A stretch of 5,048 nt of DNA from contig CALZKX010000011.1 in assembly GCA_945788155.1 (NCBI GenBank), forward strand, positions 1-5,048, written 5' to 3'. Origin of the DNA: an uncultured Flavobacteriaceae bacterium. GTDB lineage: Bacteria; Bacteroidota; Bacteroidia; Flavobacteriales; Flavobacteriaceae. The position numbers were made by a program, and so were the translations under genes. Positions 1 through 5,048 of this stretch are shown here, one piece after another. Below the pieces are notes generated by a model. That model made no database searches and was not told the origin of the DNA. It worked only from the letters and a program-made list of their open reading frames with translations. How positions within the stretch are numbered: the stretch's first letter is position 1; each line of letters starts with the position of its first letter.

Positions 1-1
1 A

Positions 2-808
2 GCTACGATAGTTGTTAACCCTAATAGTACTACAACATATACTGTCGAGGTTTCCAACGCAATCTCAACTGGCACAGATGACGTGACTGTTTTGGTAAAT
101 GACATACCAAATGTTGATGCAGGAGATAATCAAACAATCGATTTAGGACAATATGTAACACTTTCGGCTACTGGAGCAGAAACTTATTTATGGAGCAATG
201 GTGCTACACAGCCCAATATTGCAGTTAGCCCACAACAAACCACCGATTATTATGTGACAGGATATACTAACAATTGTTCAAATGTTGCACAAGTTAGAGT
301 AACCGTTGTAAATGTGGTTATTGCAAATGCAGGTAAAGACCAGATTATCTGTGATGGAGACTCAGTAACTTTAACGGCTACTGGAGGCGATGAGTATTTA
401 TGGAGTACTGGTGACACTACTAGAATAATTGAAGTTTCTCCAAATGTAGATACCATTTATACAGTAGTAGTTTCTACTCAATTTGCATCAGCTAGTGATG
501 ATGTAATGGTGTCTGTAATTCAATGTGAAGGTGAAGGGGAGGAAACAGATCCAAGTTATCAATTTGATATTTACCCTAATCCAGTGAGTGATGGTGTGCT
601 TAAAATGTATTTAGGTGGCTTGACCGATAATTCCAATATTTACATTCATGATGTAATAGGGAAATTGATTTATTTTGAAACCATAACGTCAAATGGTGGC
701 TTAATTTTTCAAAAACAAATAGATATTTCTCGATTTAACTCAGGATTGTATTTTGTAACACTCGAAGAGTTAGAACAAAGCACCACCAAAAAAATAATCT
801 TTAAATAA
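2..808 (+). CDS. C-terminal part of a secreted Ig/PKD-like repeat protein with T9SS type A sorting domain (5' truncated)
   Basis: The frame is open from the first complete codon at position 2 to TAA at 806-808, so the gene begins upstream of the window; the GTG at 83 is only an internal codon. The 268 visible residues show the tail of one repeat, then two complete repeats of about 70 residues (about 35-104 and 105-174). Each repeat has the pattern 'AG.nQ.i..G..vtLsATG...YLWS.G.tt..i.VSP...t.Y.V', typical of Ig/PKD-like adhesion-type domains in flavobacterial surface proteins. An acidic linker (EGEGEETD) follows. The last ~80 residues are a T9SS type A sorting domain: 'FDIYPNPVSDG', then 'IYIHDVIGKLIY', 'IDISRFNSGLYFVTLE' and a terminal 'TKKIIFK'. 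In this family the tail directs export across the outer membrane and is then cleaved, leaving the protein secreted or surface-attached. The N-terminal activity (enzyme, adhesin or other) lies outside the window and cannot be named. The gene converges on the minus-strand pair at 891-2470. Confidence 0.9.
   Translation, partial: ATIVVNPNSTTTYTVEVSNAISTGTDDVTVLVNDIPNVDAGDNQTIDLGQYVTLSATGAETYLWSNGATQPNIAVSPQQTTDYYVTGYTNNCSNVAQVRVTVVNVVIANAGKDQIICDGDSVTLTATGGDEYLWSTGDTTRIIEVSPNVDTIYTVVVSTQFASASDDVMVSVIQCEGEGEETDPSYQFDIYPNPVSDGVLKMYLGGLTDNSNIYIHDVIGKLIYFETITSNGGLIFQKQIDISRFNSGLYFVTLEELEQSTTKKIIFK
104..523 (+). repeat. Two tandem 210-nt units encoding Ig/PKD-like domains
   Basis: The units at about 104-313 and 314-523 encode homologous 70-residue domains in the same phase. 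At DNA level an exact 12-base match (cggctactggag) occurs at 165-176 and again at 375-386, exactly 210 bases apart, and the YLWS coding stretches lie at the same offset. Positions 2-103 look like the end of a third unit ('VNPNSTTTYTVEVSNA'). The copies have diverged considerably outside the core motif, so this is an old duplication and not a recent expansion. Confidence 0.8.
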
Positions 809-890
809 GGTGTTTTTTGCTAGTAATGGCTAGCTGTAAATGACATATTATTGAGTGCAGTCTAAATATCTAACTTTCAGGCTACCTCTG

Positions 891-1262
891 TTATTTAATA
901 CGCACATTTTTTAGAGTGGCTAAGCTATCACAATTTTCTACTGTGAGGATAATTTCTACATCATCTATATCTTCCTCAATAACATAAACTTTACACGAGT
1001 CTAATGAAGTATTGCTTAGAGAAAAATTTACACGTCCTTTTCTTAAAGCAATAGTAATCATAGAGGTGTCAATAACGTTATTTTCAATTAATTTTAAAGC
1101 TTCGCTAGAATACTTTAAAGGCTTTATACCTATGTTTTTTATAACTCTTGCATTAGGACTATAACTGCAGGATGCTTTTTTTCCGCTTAAAAAAAAGGCT
1201 AATAAAATAAGACCAATTGAGAAACCACCTAGATAGTAACCAATACGTTGAATAAGTTTCAT
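891..1262 (-). CDS. Small single-pass membrane-anchored protein, DUF4258-like (uncertain)
   Basis: This 123-residue protein starts at ATG (complement of 1260-1262) and ends with TAA (complement of 891-893). A basic start (MKLIQR) leads into a hydrophobic segment at about residues 7-25 (IGYYLGGFSIGLILLAFFL), followed by SGKK and a soluble tail of about 95 residues. It is therefore an inner-membrane anchor or uncleaved signal; a lipoprotein signal is unlikely because the first Cys (32) lies beyond the hydrophobic stretch with no lipobox. The tail contains 'CSYSPNARVIKNI', a 'DTSMITIALRKGRVNF' segment and 'LDSCKVYVIE', with Cys at 32, 90 and 111. From memory it resembles small flavobacterial proteins annotated as DUF4258 domain-containing; this could not be checked here. 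No function is known. It begins 8 bases after the alanine dehydrogenase-family stop on the same strand, so the two are probably co-transcribed. Confidence 0.78.
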   Translation of the reverse strand: MKLIQRIGYYLGGFSIGLILLAFFLSGKKASCSYSPNARVIKNIGIKPLKYSSEALKLIENNVIDTSMITIALRKGRVNFSLSNTSLDSCKVYVIEEDIDDVEIILTVENCDSLATLKNVRIK

Positions 1263-1270
1263 AAACGATT

Positions 1271-2470
1271 TTAAAAAATTAGAAGATTGACATCACTGTA
1301 ATCTAGGTCAAACCAATCTGCAACAGATTTGTTGGTTAAAATTCCGTGGTAAAAGTACAAACCATTTTTTAATCCACGGTCAAAACGAAGCGCATTTTCT
1401 ATGCCGCCATCATCTGCAATTTTTAAAAGGTAAGGGGTAAAAATGTTACTAATTGATACCGAGGCTGTTCGCGAATATCTAGCAGGAATATTTGGTACAC
1501 AATAATGAATGACCCCATGTTTAATAAAGGTAGGGCGATCATGGGTTGTAATTTCACTGGTTTCAAAACAGCCTCCCATATCTATACTAACATCTATGAT
1601 CACTGCTCCAGGTTTCATACTTTCAACCATGGTTTCATTTACCAAAATTGGAGCTCGATTTTTCCCGCGTACTGCACCAATAGCAACATCACAACGTTTT
1701 AATGCTTTTAGTAAGTTTTTTGGCTGCATTGTCGATGTATATAATGCTTTACCCAAATTACTTTGAAGTGTTCTTAGTTTTGATATTGAGTTATCAAAAA
1801 CCTTTACATTGGCTCCTAAACCCAAGGCAGATCTCACAGCAAATTCACCAACAGTTCCTGCACCAATAATTACGACCTCAATAGGAGGAACGCCACTTAT
1901 ATTACCAAACAATAAGCCGTTGCCATTATTGGCATTAGAAAGTAACTCGGAGGCTATAAGTACCGAGGCAGTTCCAGCAATTTCACTTAATTGACTTACC
2001 GCAGGATAAGCGCCATCCTCGTCTCTAATGAATTCAAATCCTATGGCTGTGATTCTTTTTTTAGCTAAAGCTTCAAAGTATGTTTTGTTTTGAGTTTTAA
2101 GCTGTAAAGCGGAAATTAATATGGTTTGTGGGTTTATAAGTTTAATCTCATCAAGAGAAGGAGGTTCTACTTTTAATAAAATAGGGCAAGAAAATACTTT
2201 GGAGGTGTCTTTGGTTATTTCGGCGCCAGCTTCACTATAGTCTTTATCTTTAAAATTAGCTTCTTCACCAGCTCCAGACTCCAATAGAACTCGATGTCCA
2301 TTATTTACTAACGCCGAAACCGCATCTGGTGTTAAGCATACGCGTTTTTCTTGAAACGATGTTTCTTTTGGAATTCCAATAAATAAGTTGCCTTTACGCT
2401 TTAAAACTTCTAAGGTTTCTTCCTGAGGAAGCAATTGCGCTTTTGTAAAGGGAGAGAGAGATTTACTCAT
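1271..2470 (-). CDS. ald: Alanine dehydrogenase-family protein (AlaDh/PNT)
   Basis: The 399-residue protein starts at ATG (complement of 2468-2470) and stops at complement 1271-1273. Characterised alanine dehydrogenases convert L-alanine and NAD+ to pyruvate, ammonia and NADH in the cytoplasm. The AlaDh/PNT N-terminal domain opens with 'FIGIPKET' (30-37) and 'EKRVCLTPDAV', where Arg43 matches the substrate-binding Arg. 'ILLKVEPP' carries Lys100, equivalent to the catalytic Lys (about 75 in Mycobacterium tuberculosis Ald). The Rossmann domain has GAGTVG (203-208) and an acidic residue, Asp226, at the end of the second strand. 'DVSIDMGGCFE' holds Asp297 (catalytic Asp equivalent), and 'CVPNIPA' follows at 324-330. 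Two features are odd: about 28 extra residues precede the usual start, and Gln123 ('ISALQLK') aligns with the catalytic His (about 96). The family is certain, the exact substrate less so. It is the first gene of a minus-strand pair with the small membrane protein. Confidence 0.92.
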   Translation of the reverse strand: MSKSLSPFTKAQLLPQEETLEVLKRKGNLFIGIPKETSFQEKRVCLTPDAVSALVNNGHRVLLESGAGEEANFKDKDYSEAGAEITKDTSKVFSCPILLKVEPPSLDEIKLINPQTILISALQLKTQNKTYFEALAKKRITAIGFEFIRDEDGAYPAVSQLSEIAGTASVLIASELLSNANNGNGLLFGNISGVPPIEVVIIGAGTVGEFAVRSALGLGANVKVFDNSISKLRTLQSNLGKALYTSTMQPKNLLKALKRCDVAIGAVRGKNRAPILVNETMVESMKPGAVIIDVSIDMGGCFETSEITTHDRPTFIKHGVIHYCVPNIPARYSRTASVSISNIFTPYLLKIADDGGIENALRFDRGLKNGLYFYHGILTNKSVADWFDLDYSDVNLLIF

Positions 2471-2519
2471 AGTTAGGGTTATTGAATAACCAAATTACGA
2501 ATAAATTTGAAATAATTAA

Positions 2520-2533
2520 GGTTTAGTTAAACC
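2520..2533. promoter_or_regulatory. 14-base palindrome upstream of ald (possible operator)
   Basis: The sequence ggtttagttaaacc is a perfect inverted repeat with 6-base arms and a 2-base centre. It ends 50 bases upstream of the ald start codon, a plausible place for a regulator. An AT-rich palindrome of this size can occur by chance, and no second copy was seen in the window. Confidence 0.22.
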
Positions 2534-2736
2534 TGTTCATGAATGAAGATTAGGATTATAGATAATTTTTACATTATTTTATTGATTATTTCTTAAAGTG
2601 AATAATAAATTTTCGTACTCAAATTTTGTGTAAAACGTTAATTATATATTAAATATCAAATTTTTAGATCTTGTTTTAATACACTTTTATTGTTTATCCG
2701 TATCTCAAAACTGCCTTCTCAGAATTATCATTACAA

Positions 2737-2766
2737 AAAAGAGTATCTTTAAAGTATCACTCTTTT
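2737..2766. other. Hairpin with 8-bp stem
   Basis: Arms aaaagagt (2737-2744) and actctttt (2759-2766) pair perfectly around a 14-base loop. The loop region contains the palindrome ctttaaag and the direct repeat gtatc (2743-2747 and 2754-2758). On the plus strand the right arm ends in four T, so this might be a weak terminator, or alternatively a protein-binding site. It lies about 270 bases upstream of ald and 350 bases before the plus-strand gene, far from either. Confidence 0.25.
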
Positions 2767-2820
2767 AAGAACTTTTTAATAATAGTTTATATAGTAAATA
2801 TTTATTGACTAAGAAATTAA

Positions 2821-2843
2821 GGCGTTTACTGATGCCGTTTTTT
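2821..2843 (+). terminator. Weak candidate intrinsic terminator
   Basis: The segment ggcgtt (2821-2826) can pair with gatgcc (2831-2836) as a 6-bp stem with two G-U pairs and a 4-base loop, and it is followed by g and then TTTTTT (2838-2843). The T-run is good but the stem is short, and no gene is evident upstream for it to end. The same bases overlap the ATG at 2832 that opens the leader-like frame. Confidence 0.22.
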
Positions 2844-2995
2844 AATAAAAACTATTTTGAAAGATTCTTTATTCTATCTGGTTCAGCAATTATTAATTAA
2901 CAACAGCATTAGTATCGACAAAAAGGAATTGTCAAGGCGAATGCAAAAATTTTGTTGGTACTAATTGTTATGCTTGTTTTGATCAAAATGAATAA
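2832..2995 (+). pseudogene. Possible broken small cysteine-rich peptide gene
   Basis: The frame open from 2897 to TAA at 2993-2995 encodes 32 codons with four cysteines packed as CQGEC and CYAC, ending 'CFDQNE'. It has no ATG, GTG or TTG at a sensible place. The nearest ATG upstream (2832) opens a different frame, reading MPFFNKNYFERFFILSGSAI and ending at TAA 2898-2900. The Cys-rich frame stops 7 bases before the strong terminator stem at 3003, as expected of a genuine gene end. Bacteroidota encode many short peptides with a leader followed by a Cys-rich core, so a frameshifted relic of such a gene would explain the arrangement. Against this, the other two frames here also read plausibly, and AT-rich sequence gives chance TGT codons. 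Function unknown; the call is speculative. Confidence 0.22.
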
Positions 2996-3002
2996 CGTCC
3001 AT

Positions 3003-3040
3003 AAAACCATTGTTGGAATTAAATTCCAATAATGGTTTTT
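3003..3040 (+). terminator. Strong intrinsic terminator hairpin
   Basis: The arms at 3003-3020 and 3022-3039 are complementary over 18 positions with a single G-T pair (g3012 with t3030). The innermost AATT pairs probably open to form the loop. The right arm runs into TTTTT (3036-3040). Because the left arm begins with AAAA, the structure could also stop transcription from the opposite strand. On the plus strand no confident gene lies upstream; on the minus strand none does either, because the gene beyond it is on the plus strand. It may therefore end a short transcript from about 2830-2995, or insulate the downstream promoter. Confidence 0.75.
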
Positions 3041-3069
3041 ATATTTATCATTAATGTCTTAATTTATAC

Positions 3070-3101
3070 ATTGTAACAAGTTATGCTAAATATTATAGTT
3101 G
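3070..3101 (+). promoter_or_regulatory. Candidate Bacteroidota-type promoter for the VWA/plug/TPR gene
   Basis: TATAGTTG (3094-3101) differs at one position from the Bacteroidota -7 consensus TAnnTTTG. ATTG (3070-3073) lies 20 bases upstream in the position of the -33 TTTG element. It sits after the terminator at 3003-3040 and before the first ATG. Transcription starting a few bases downstream of 3101 would leave fewer than about 12 untranslated bases before the ATG at 3116, but about 30 before the ATG at 3140, which favours the second start. The match is imperfect and the region is AT-rich. Confidence 0.35.
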
Positions 3102-3115
3102 AATTTTTAAAAATC

Positions 3116-5048
3116 ATGTCAAACATTAAAACCCATATCATGCATAAATATTTTTATACACTTTTAATGAGTACTTTATTACTGTACTCCCCAGTACAAT
3201 CACAATCAACAACTCCAAAATCAGATATAAAAAAAGTGACTATATACTGGGACAGCTCACTATCCATGCTAGATAAAGCTGTGGACAAAGAACGGGATTT
3301 CTTAGACAATTATTTTCACAATATCCCAAATGCAAGTGTCGATCTTGTTGTTTTTAGCAACTCTATCGATTTGCAACAGTCCTTCAGTATTGTAAATTCA
3401 GAATGGACAGCTTTAAGAGAAGTGCTTTTAAACACCAATTACGATGGCGTTGCTTTTTTTGATGTGCTGTTAGAAGTAGAACCTTCAGATACCAACCTGT
3501 TGTTTACCGATGGTATTGAAGTTTTTGGCCAATTAAAAATCGATACCTCAGTCCCAACTTATGTGATTTCCAGTACCACAAAAGCAAATACAAGTAATTT
3601 AGTTGTAGAGAGTTTACGCTCTGGAGGCGACTTTATCAATTTGAGCAAGCTTAGCATCAAAGAAGGTTTAGCCCTTTTAAATATAGAAGTTGTTAATGTT
3701 GTTTCTGAAAGCGCAACTGAAATACCAAAAAATAAAGTTGCATCAACAAAAGCAGTAATCAATAAAGGGGAAGTTACAGGAACCGTGTATAGTTCAGAGG
3801 GTATTTTAATTGGAGCAACCGTTGCTATTAAAGGCACATCCATTGGTGTGATTACCGATATTAATGGACAGTTTCATATAAAAGCCAAAAAAGGAAATAC
3901 ATTGGTTTTTAGTTATTTGGGCAAAACACCTAAAGAAGTAATTGTTGAAGATTCAAACCCCTTGAGTATTCAATTAATAGGTGATGAAACAGAGCTCAAC
4001 GAAGTAGTGGTTACTGGTCAGAAAAAACAAGAATCCGAAGTGGTAGAAACCGGTTATGGCAAGGTCAACAAAGAAAAACTGGGCTATGCGGTAAAAACTG
4101 TTAGTGAAAAAGAACTAATGTCTGCCAATGCAACAAATATCTCTGATGCTGCACGAGGTAAGATGGGAGCAATTAGATCTAGTCCAAATAACGACATTAG
4201 TTTAACTATTTTTAGAAATGAAGTTGCTGGTACTTTTGCTGGTCCAAAGAGTAGTCGCTATGCACTTATTGTCATTGATGGAGCGCCATTACCTAAAAAT
4301 GAACCCGATGGTCAAGGCGGAAATAAATTAGCTGACTTTATTAATCCAGACGATGTAGCAAACGTTACTGTTCTAAAAGGATTGGCAGCTGTCAATAGAT
4401 ATGGAAGCGAAGGCGCAGGAGGTGTGATTTTAATCACCACAAAAATGGCTTTGGCTGGAAAGAAATCCAAAACGCCTTATAATTCAGCCTTGTTGCGCAA
4501 TAACGATTATACCGAGAGTCTAAAACAAGTAAGTAATACCATAAAGGATATTGCCTACATCAATGCCTTGGAGGAGTATAAGACCTTAGACGAAGTTTAT
4601 AACCACTACTTAAAACAACGTCTTAATTACTTAAACGATGCCTTGTATTTTGCCAATGTTTCCGATTATATCATGCAATGGGGAAATAAAGAACTAGCTT
4701 CTAAAATACGCTCCAATATTCTAGAGATGAACCCAAAAGATGCCAATGCTCTTCGGCTAGTGGCCTATAAAGCAACACAACAGCAAGAGGTGTTCCTTGC
4801 CAAGCGCATTTATGAAAAGATTGTCCAATTAAAACCCAATGAGGCGCAGTCCTATAGGGACTTGGCGCTCATCTATCAAGAAACAGGAGATTACCAAAAG
4901 GCTTTGGACATTTACAATGACATTGAAAACAATAGGTATCCAAAGGTTAATTTTTCAGGACTTAAAAAAGCCATTATCAATGAAATGAAACATTTAATTT
5001 TGTTACATAAAAAAGAACTAACTTTAAGTAAAATACCCAGTAAATACT
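3116..5048 (+). CDS. Exported mosaic protein: VWA-like, carboxypeptidase-regulatory, TonB-plug-like and TPR domains (3' truncated)
   Basis: The frame stays open for 644 codons from ATG 3116 to the window end, so the C-terminus is missing. ATG 3140 (Met9) is an alternative start giving a more typical signal peptide (MHKYFYTLLMSTLLLYSPVQ, cleavage near residue 30). Domains in order: about 40-190, VWA-like, with a DxSxS metal-site motif (DSSLS, 46-50) and 'LLFTDG' (128-133); about 218-288, carboxypeptidase-regulatory-like, 'GEVTGTVYSSEG..IGATVAIKGTSIGVITDINGQF', as at the start of SusC/RagA receptors; about 293-443, plug-like, with 'ELNEVVVTG', 'ETGYGKVNKEKL', 'YALIVIDGAPL' and 'VTVLKGLAAVNRYG..GAGGVILITTK'; about 480-605, helical, with a canonical TPR at 577-604. 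No beta-barrel follows the plug, so this is not a nutrient receptor. The location is probably periplasmic or on an envelope surface. Partners and function are unknown. From memory, related VWA/TPR proteins end in a DUF2135/YfaP-like domain; this is an inference. Confidence 0.88.
   Translation, partial: MSNIKTHIMHKYFYTLLMSTLLLYSPVQSQSTTPKSDIKKVTIYWDSSLSMLDKAVDKERDFLDNYFHNIPNASVDLVVFSNSIDLQQSFSIVNSEWTALREVLLNTNYDGVAFFDVLLEVEPSDTNLLFTDGIEVFGQLKIDTSVPTYVISSTTKANTSNLVVESLRSGGDFINLSKLSIKEGLALLNIEVVNVVSESATEIPKNKVASTKAVINKGEVTGTVYSSEGILIGATVAIKGTSIGVITDINGQFHIKAKKGNTLVFSYLGKTPKEVIVEDSNPLSIQLIGDETELNEVVVTGQKKQESEVVETGYGKVNKEKLGYAVKTVSEKELMSANATNISDAARGKMGAIRSSPNNDISLTIFRNEVAGTFAGPKSSRYALIVIDGAPLPKNEPDGQGGNKLADFINPDDVANVTVLKGLAAVNRYGSEGAGGVILITTKMALAGKKSKTPYNSALLRNNDYTESLKQVSNTIKDIAYINALEEYKTLDEVYNHYLKQRLNYLNDALYFANVSDYIMQWGNKELASKIRSNILEMNPKDANALRLVAYKATQQQEVFLAKRIYEKIVQLKPNEAQSYRDLALIYQETGDYQKALDIYNDIENNRYPKVNFSGLKKAIINEMKHLILLHKKELTLSKIPSKY

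Larger units (their letters stand above)
2471..3115. other. 645-base AT-rich intergenic region between divergent genes
   Basis: This stretch separates the divergent ald-like gene and the VWA/plug/TPR gene. I found no long open frame on the plus strand and no tRNA-like fold. It does hold a small palindrome near ald (2520-2533), an 8-bp-stem hairpin (2737-2766), a weak hairpin followed by six T (2821-2843), a cysteine-rich short frame (2897-2995) and a strong intrinsic terminator (3003-3040). No sequence near ald matched the Bacteroidota TTTG / TAnnTTTG promoter well. The length and the terminator suggest an untracked plus-strand transcript, or the remains of a deleted gene. Confidence 0.6.

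Noticed and set aside
250..456. Minus-strand open frame of 68 codons inside the T9SS protein gene
   Set aside because: It lies wholly antisense to the repeat-encoding region, which has clear domain homology; it has no recognisable features of its own.
781..834. Possible terminator for the T9SS gene: cacc/ggtg followed by six T, and gctag/ctagc inverted repeat
   Set aside because: The cacc/ggtg stem is only 4 bp around a 24-base loop, and the gctag/ctagc hairpin (819-834) has the T-run before it, not after it. Neither is convincing as an intrinsic terminator in either direction.
1505..1994. Three plus-strand open frames (65, 85 and 61 codons) within the ald gene
   Set aside because: They are antisense to conserved Rossmann and catalytic segments of the alanine dehydrogenase-family protein and read as shadow translations.
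2491..2500. Possible minus-strand -7 element for ald (taatttg on the complementary strand)
   Set aside because: It lacks one base of the TAnnTTTG spacing and has no TTTG element about 20 bases upstream.
2471..3115. CRISPR array, tRNA or riboswitch in the long intergenic region
   Set aside because: No regularly spaced direct repeats, no cloverleaf with a CCA-type end and no recognisable riboswitch core were seen.
3559..3843. Minus-strand open frame of 94 codons
   Set aside because: It is antisense to the VWA/CarbD part of the exported mosaic protein, whose frame is open throughout; its hydrophobic composition is what complementing that coding sequence gives.
4383..4442. Full SusC/RagA receptor gene
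   Set aside because: The plug signature is present, but the sequence after it is helical and TPR-like with no barrel strands, so calling it a TonB-dependent receptor would mislead.

Overview
The window looks like chromosomal DNA of a Bacteroidota member, most likely a Flavobacteriaceae species. The base composition is AT-rich. One protein ends in a type IX secretion (T9SS) sorting domain, another carries SusC/RagA-type carboxypeptidase-regulatory and plug domains, no Shine-Dalgarno sites are evident, and the one plausible promoter resembles the Bacteroidota TTTG / TAnnTTTG type. Genus cannot be decided from what is here.

Layout. (1) Positions 2-808, plus strand: the C-terminal 268 residues of a large secreted protein, made of tandem Ig/PKD-like repeats of about 70 residues followed by a T9SS type A sorting domain. 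(2) Positions 809-890: a short convergent gap without a convincing terminator. (3) Positions 891-2470, minus strand: a two-gene unit, an alanine dehydrogenase-family protein (399 aa) followed 8 bases later by a 123-aa single-pass membrane protein. (4) Positions 2471-3115: a long, very AT-rich intergenic stretch. It holds no confident gene, but has several inverted repeats, a strong intrinsic terminator at 3003-3040, and just before that terminator a short cysteine-rich reading frame that may be the end of a decayed or unrecognised small peptide gene. (5) Positions 3116-5048, plus strand, running off the window: 644 codons of an exported mosaic protein, with signal peptide, von Willebrand A-like domain, carboxypeptidase-regulatory-like domain, TonB-receptor plug-like domain and TPR repeats. 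The outer-membrane beta-barrel that normally follows a plug is not there.

The mosaic protein is the most unusual item: a plug module that has left its barrel and sits between a VWA domain and TPRs. The second is the orphan terminator with the Cys-rich frame in front of it, which implies a plus-strand transcript that ordinary gene calling misses. The third is the alanine dehydrogenase homologue, which keeps the dinucleotide-binding motif and the catalytic Lys and Asp but has Gln where characterised enzymes have the catalytic His. The blocks share no obvious pathway; only the two minus-strand genes look co-transcribed.
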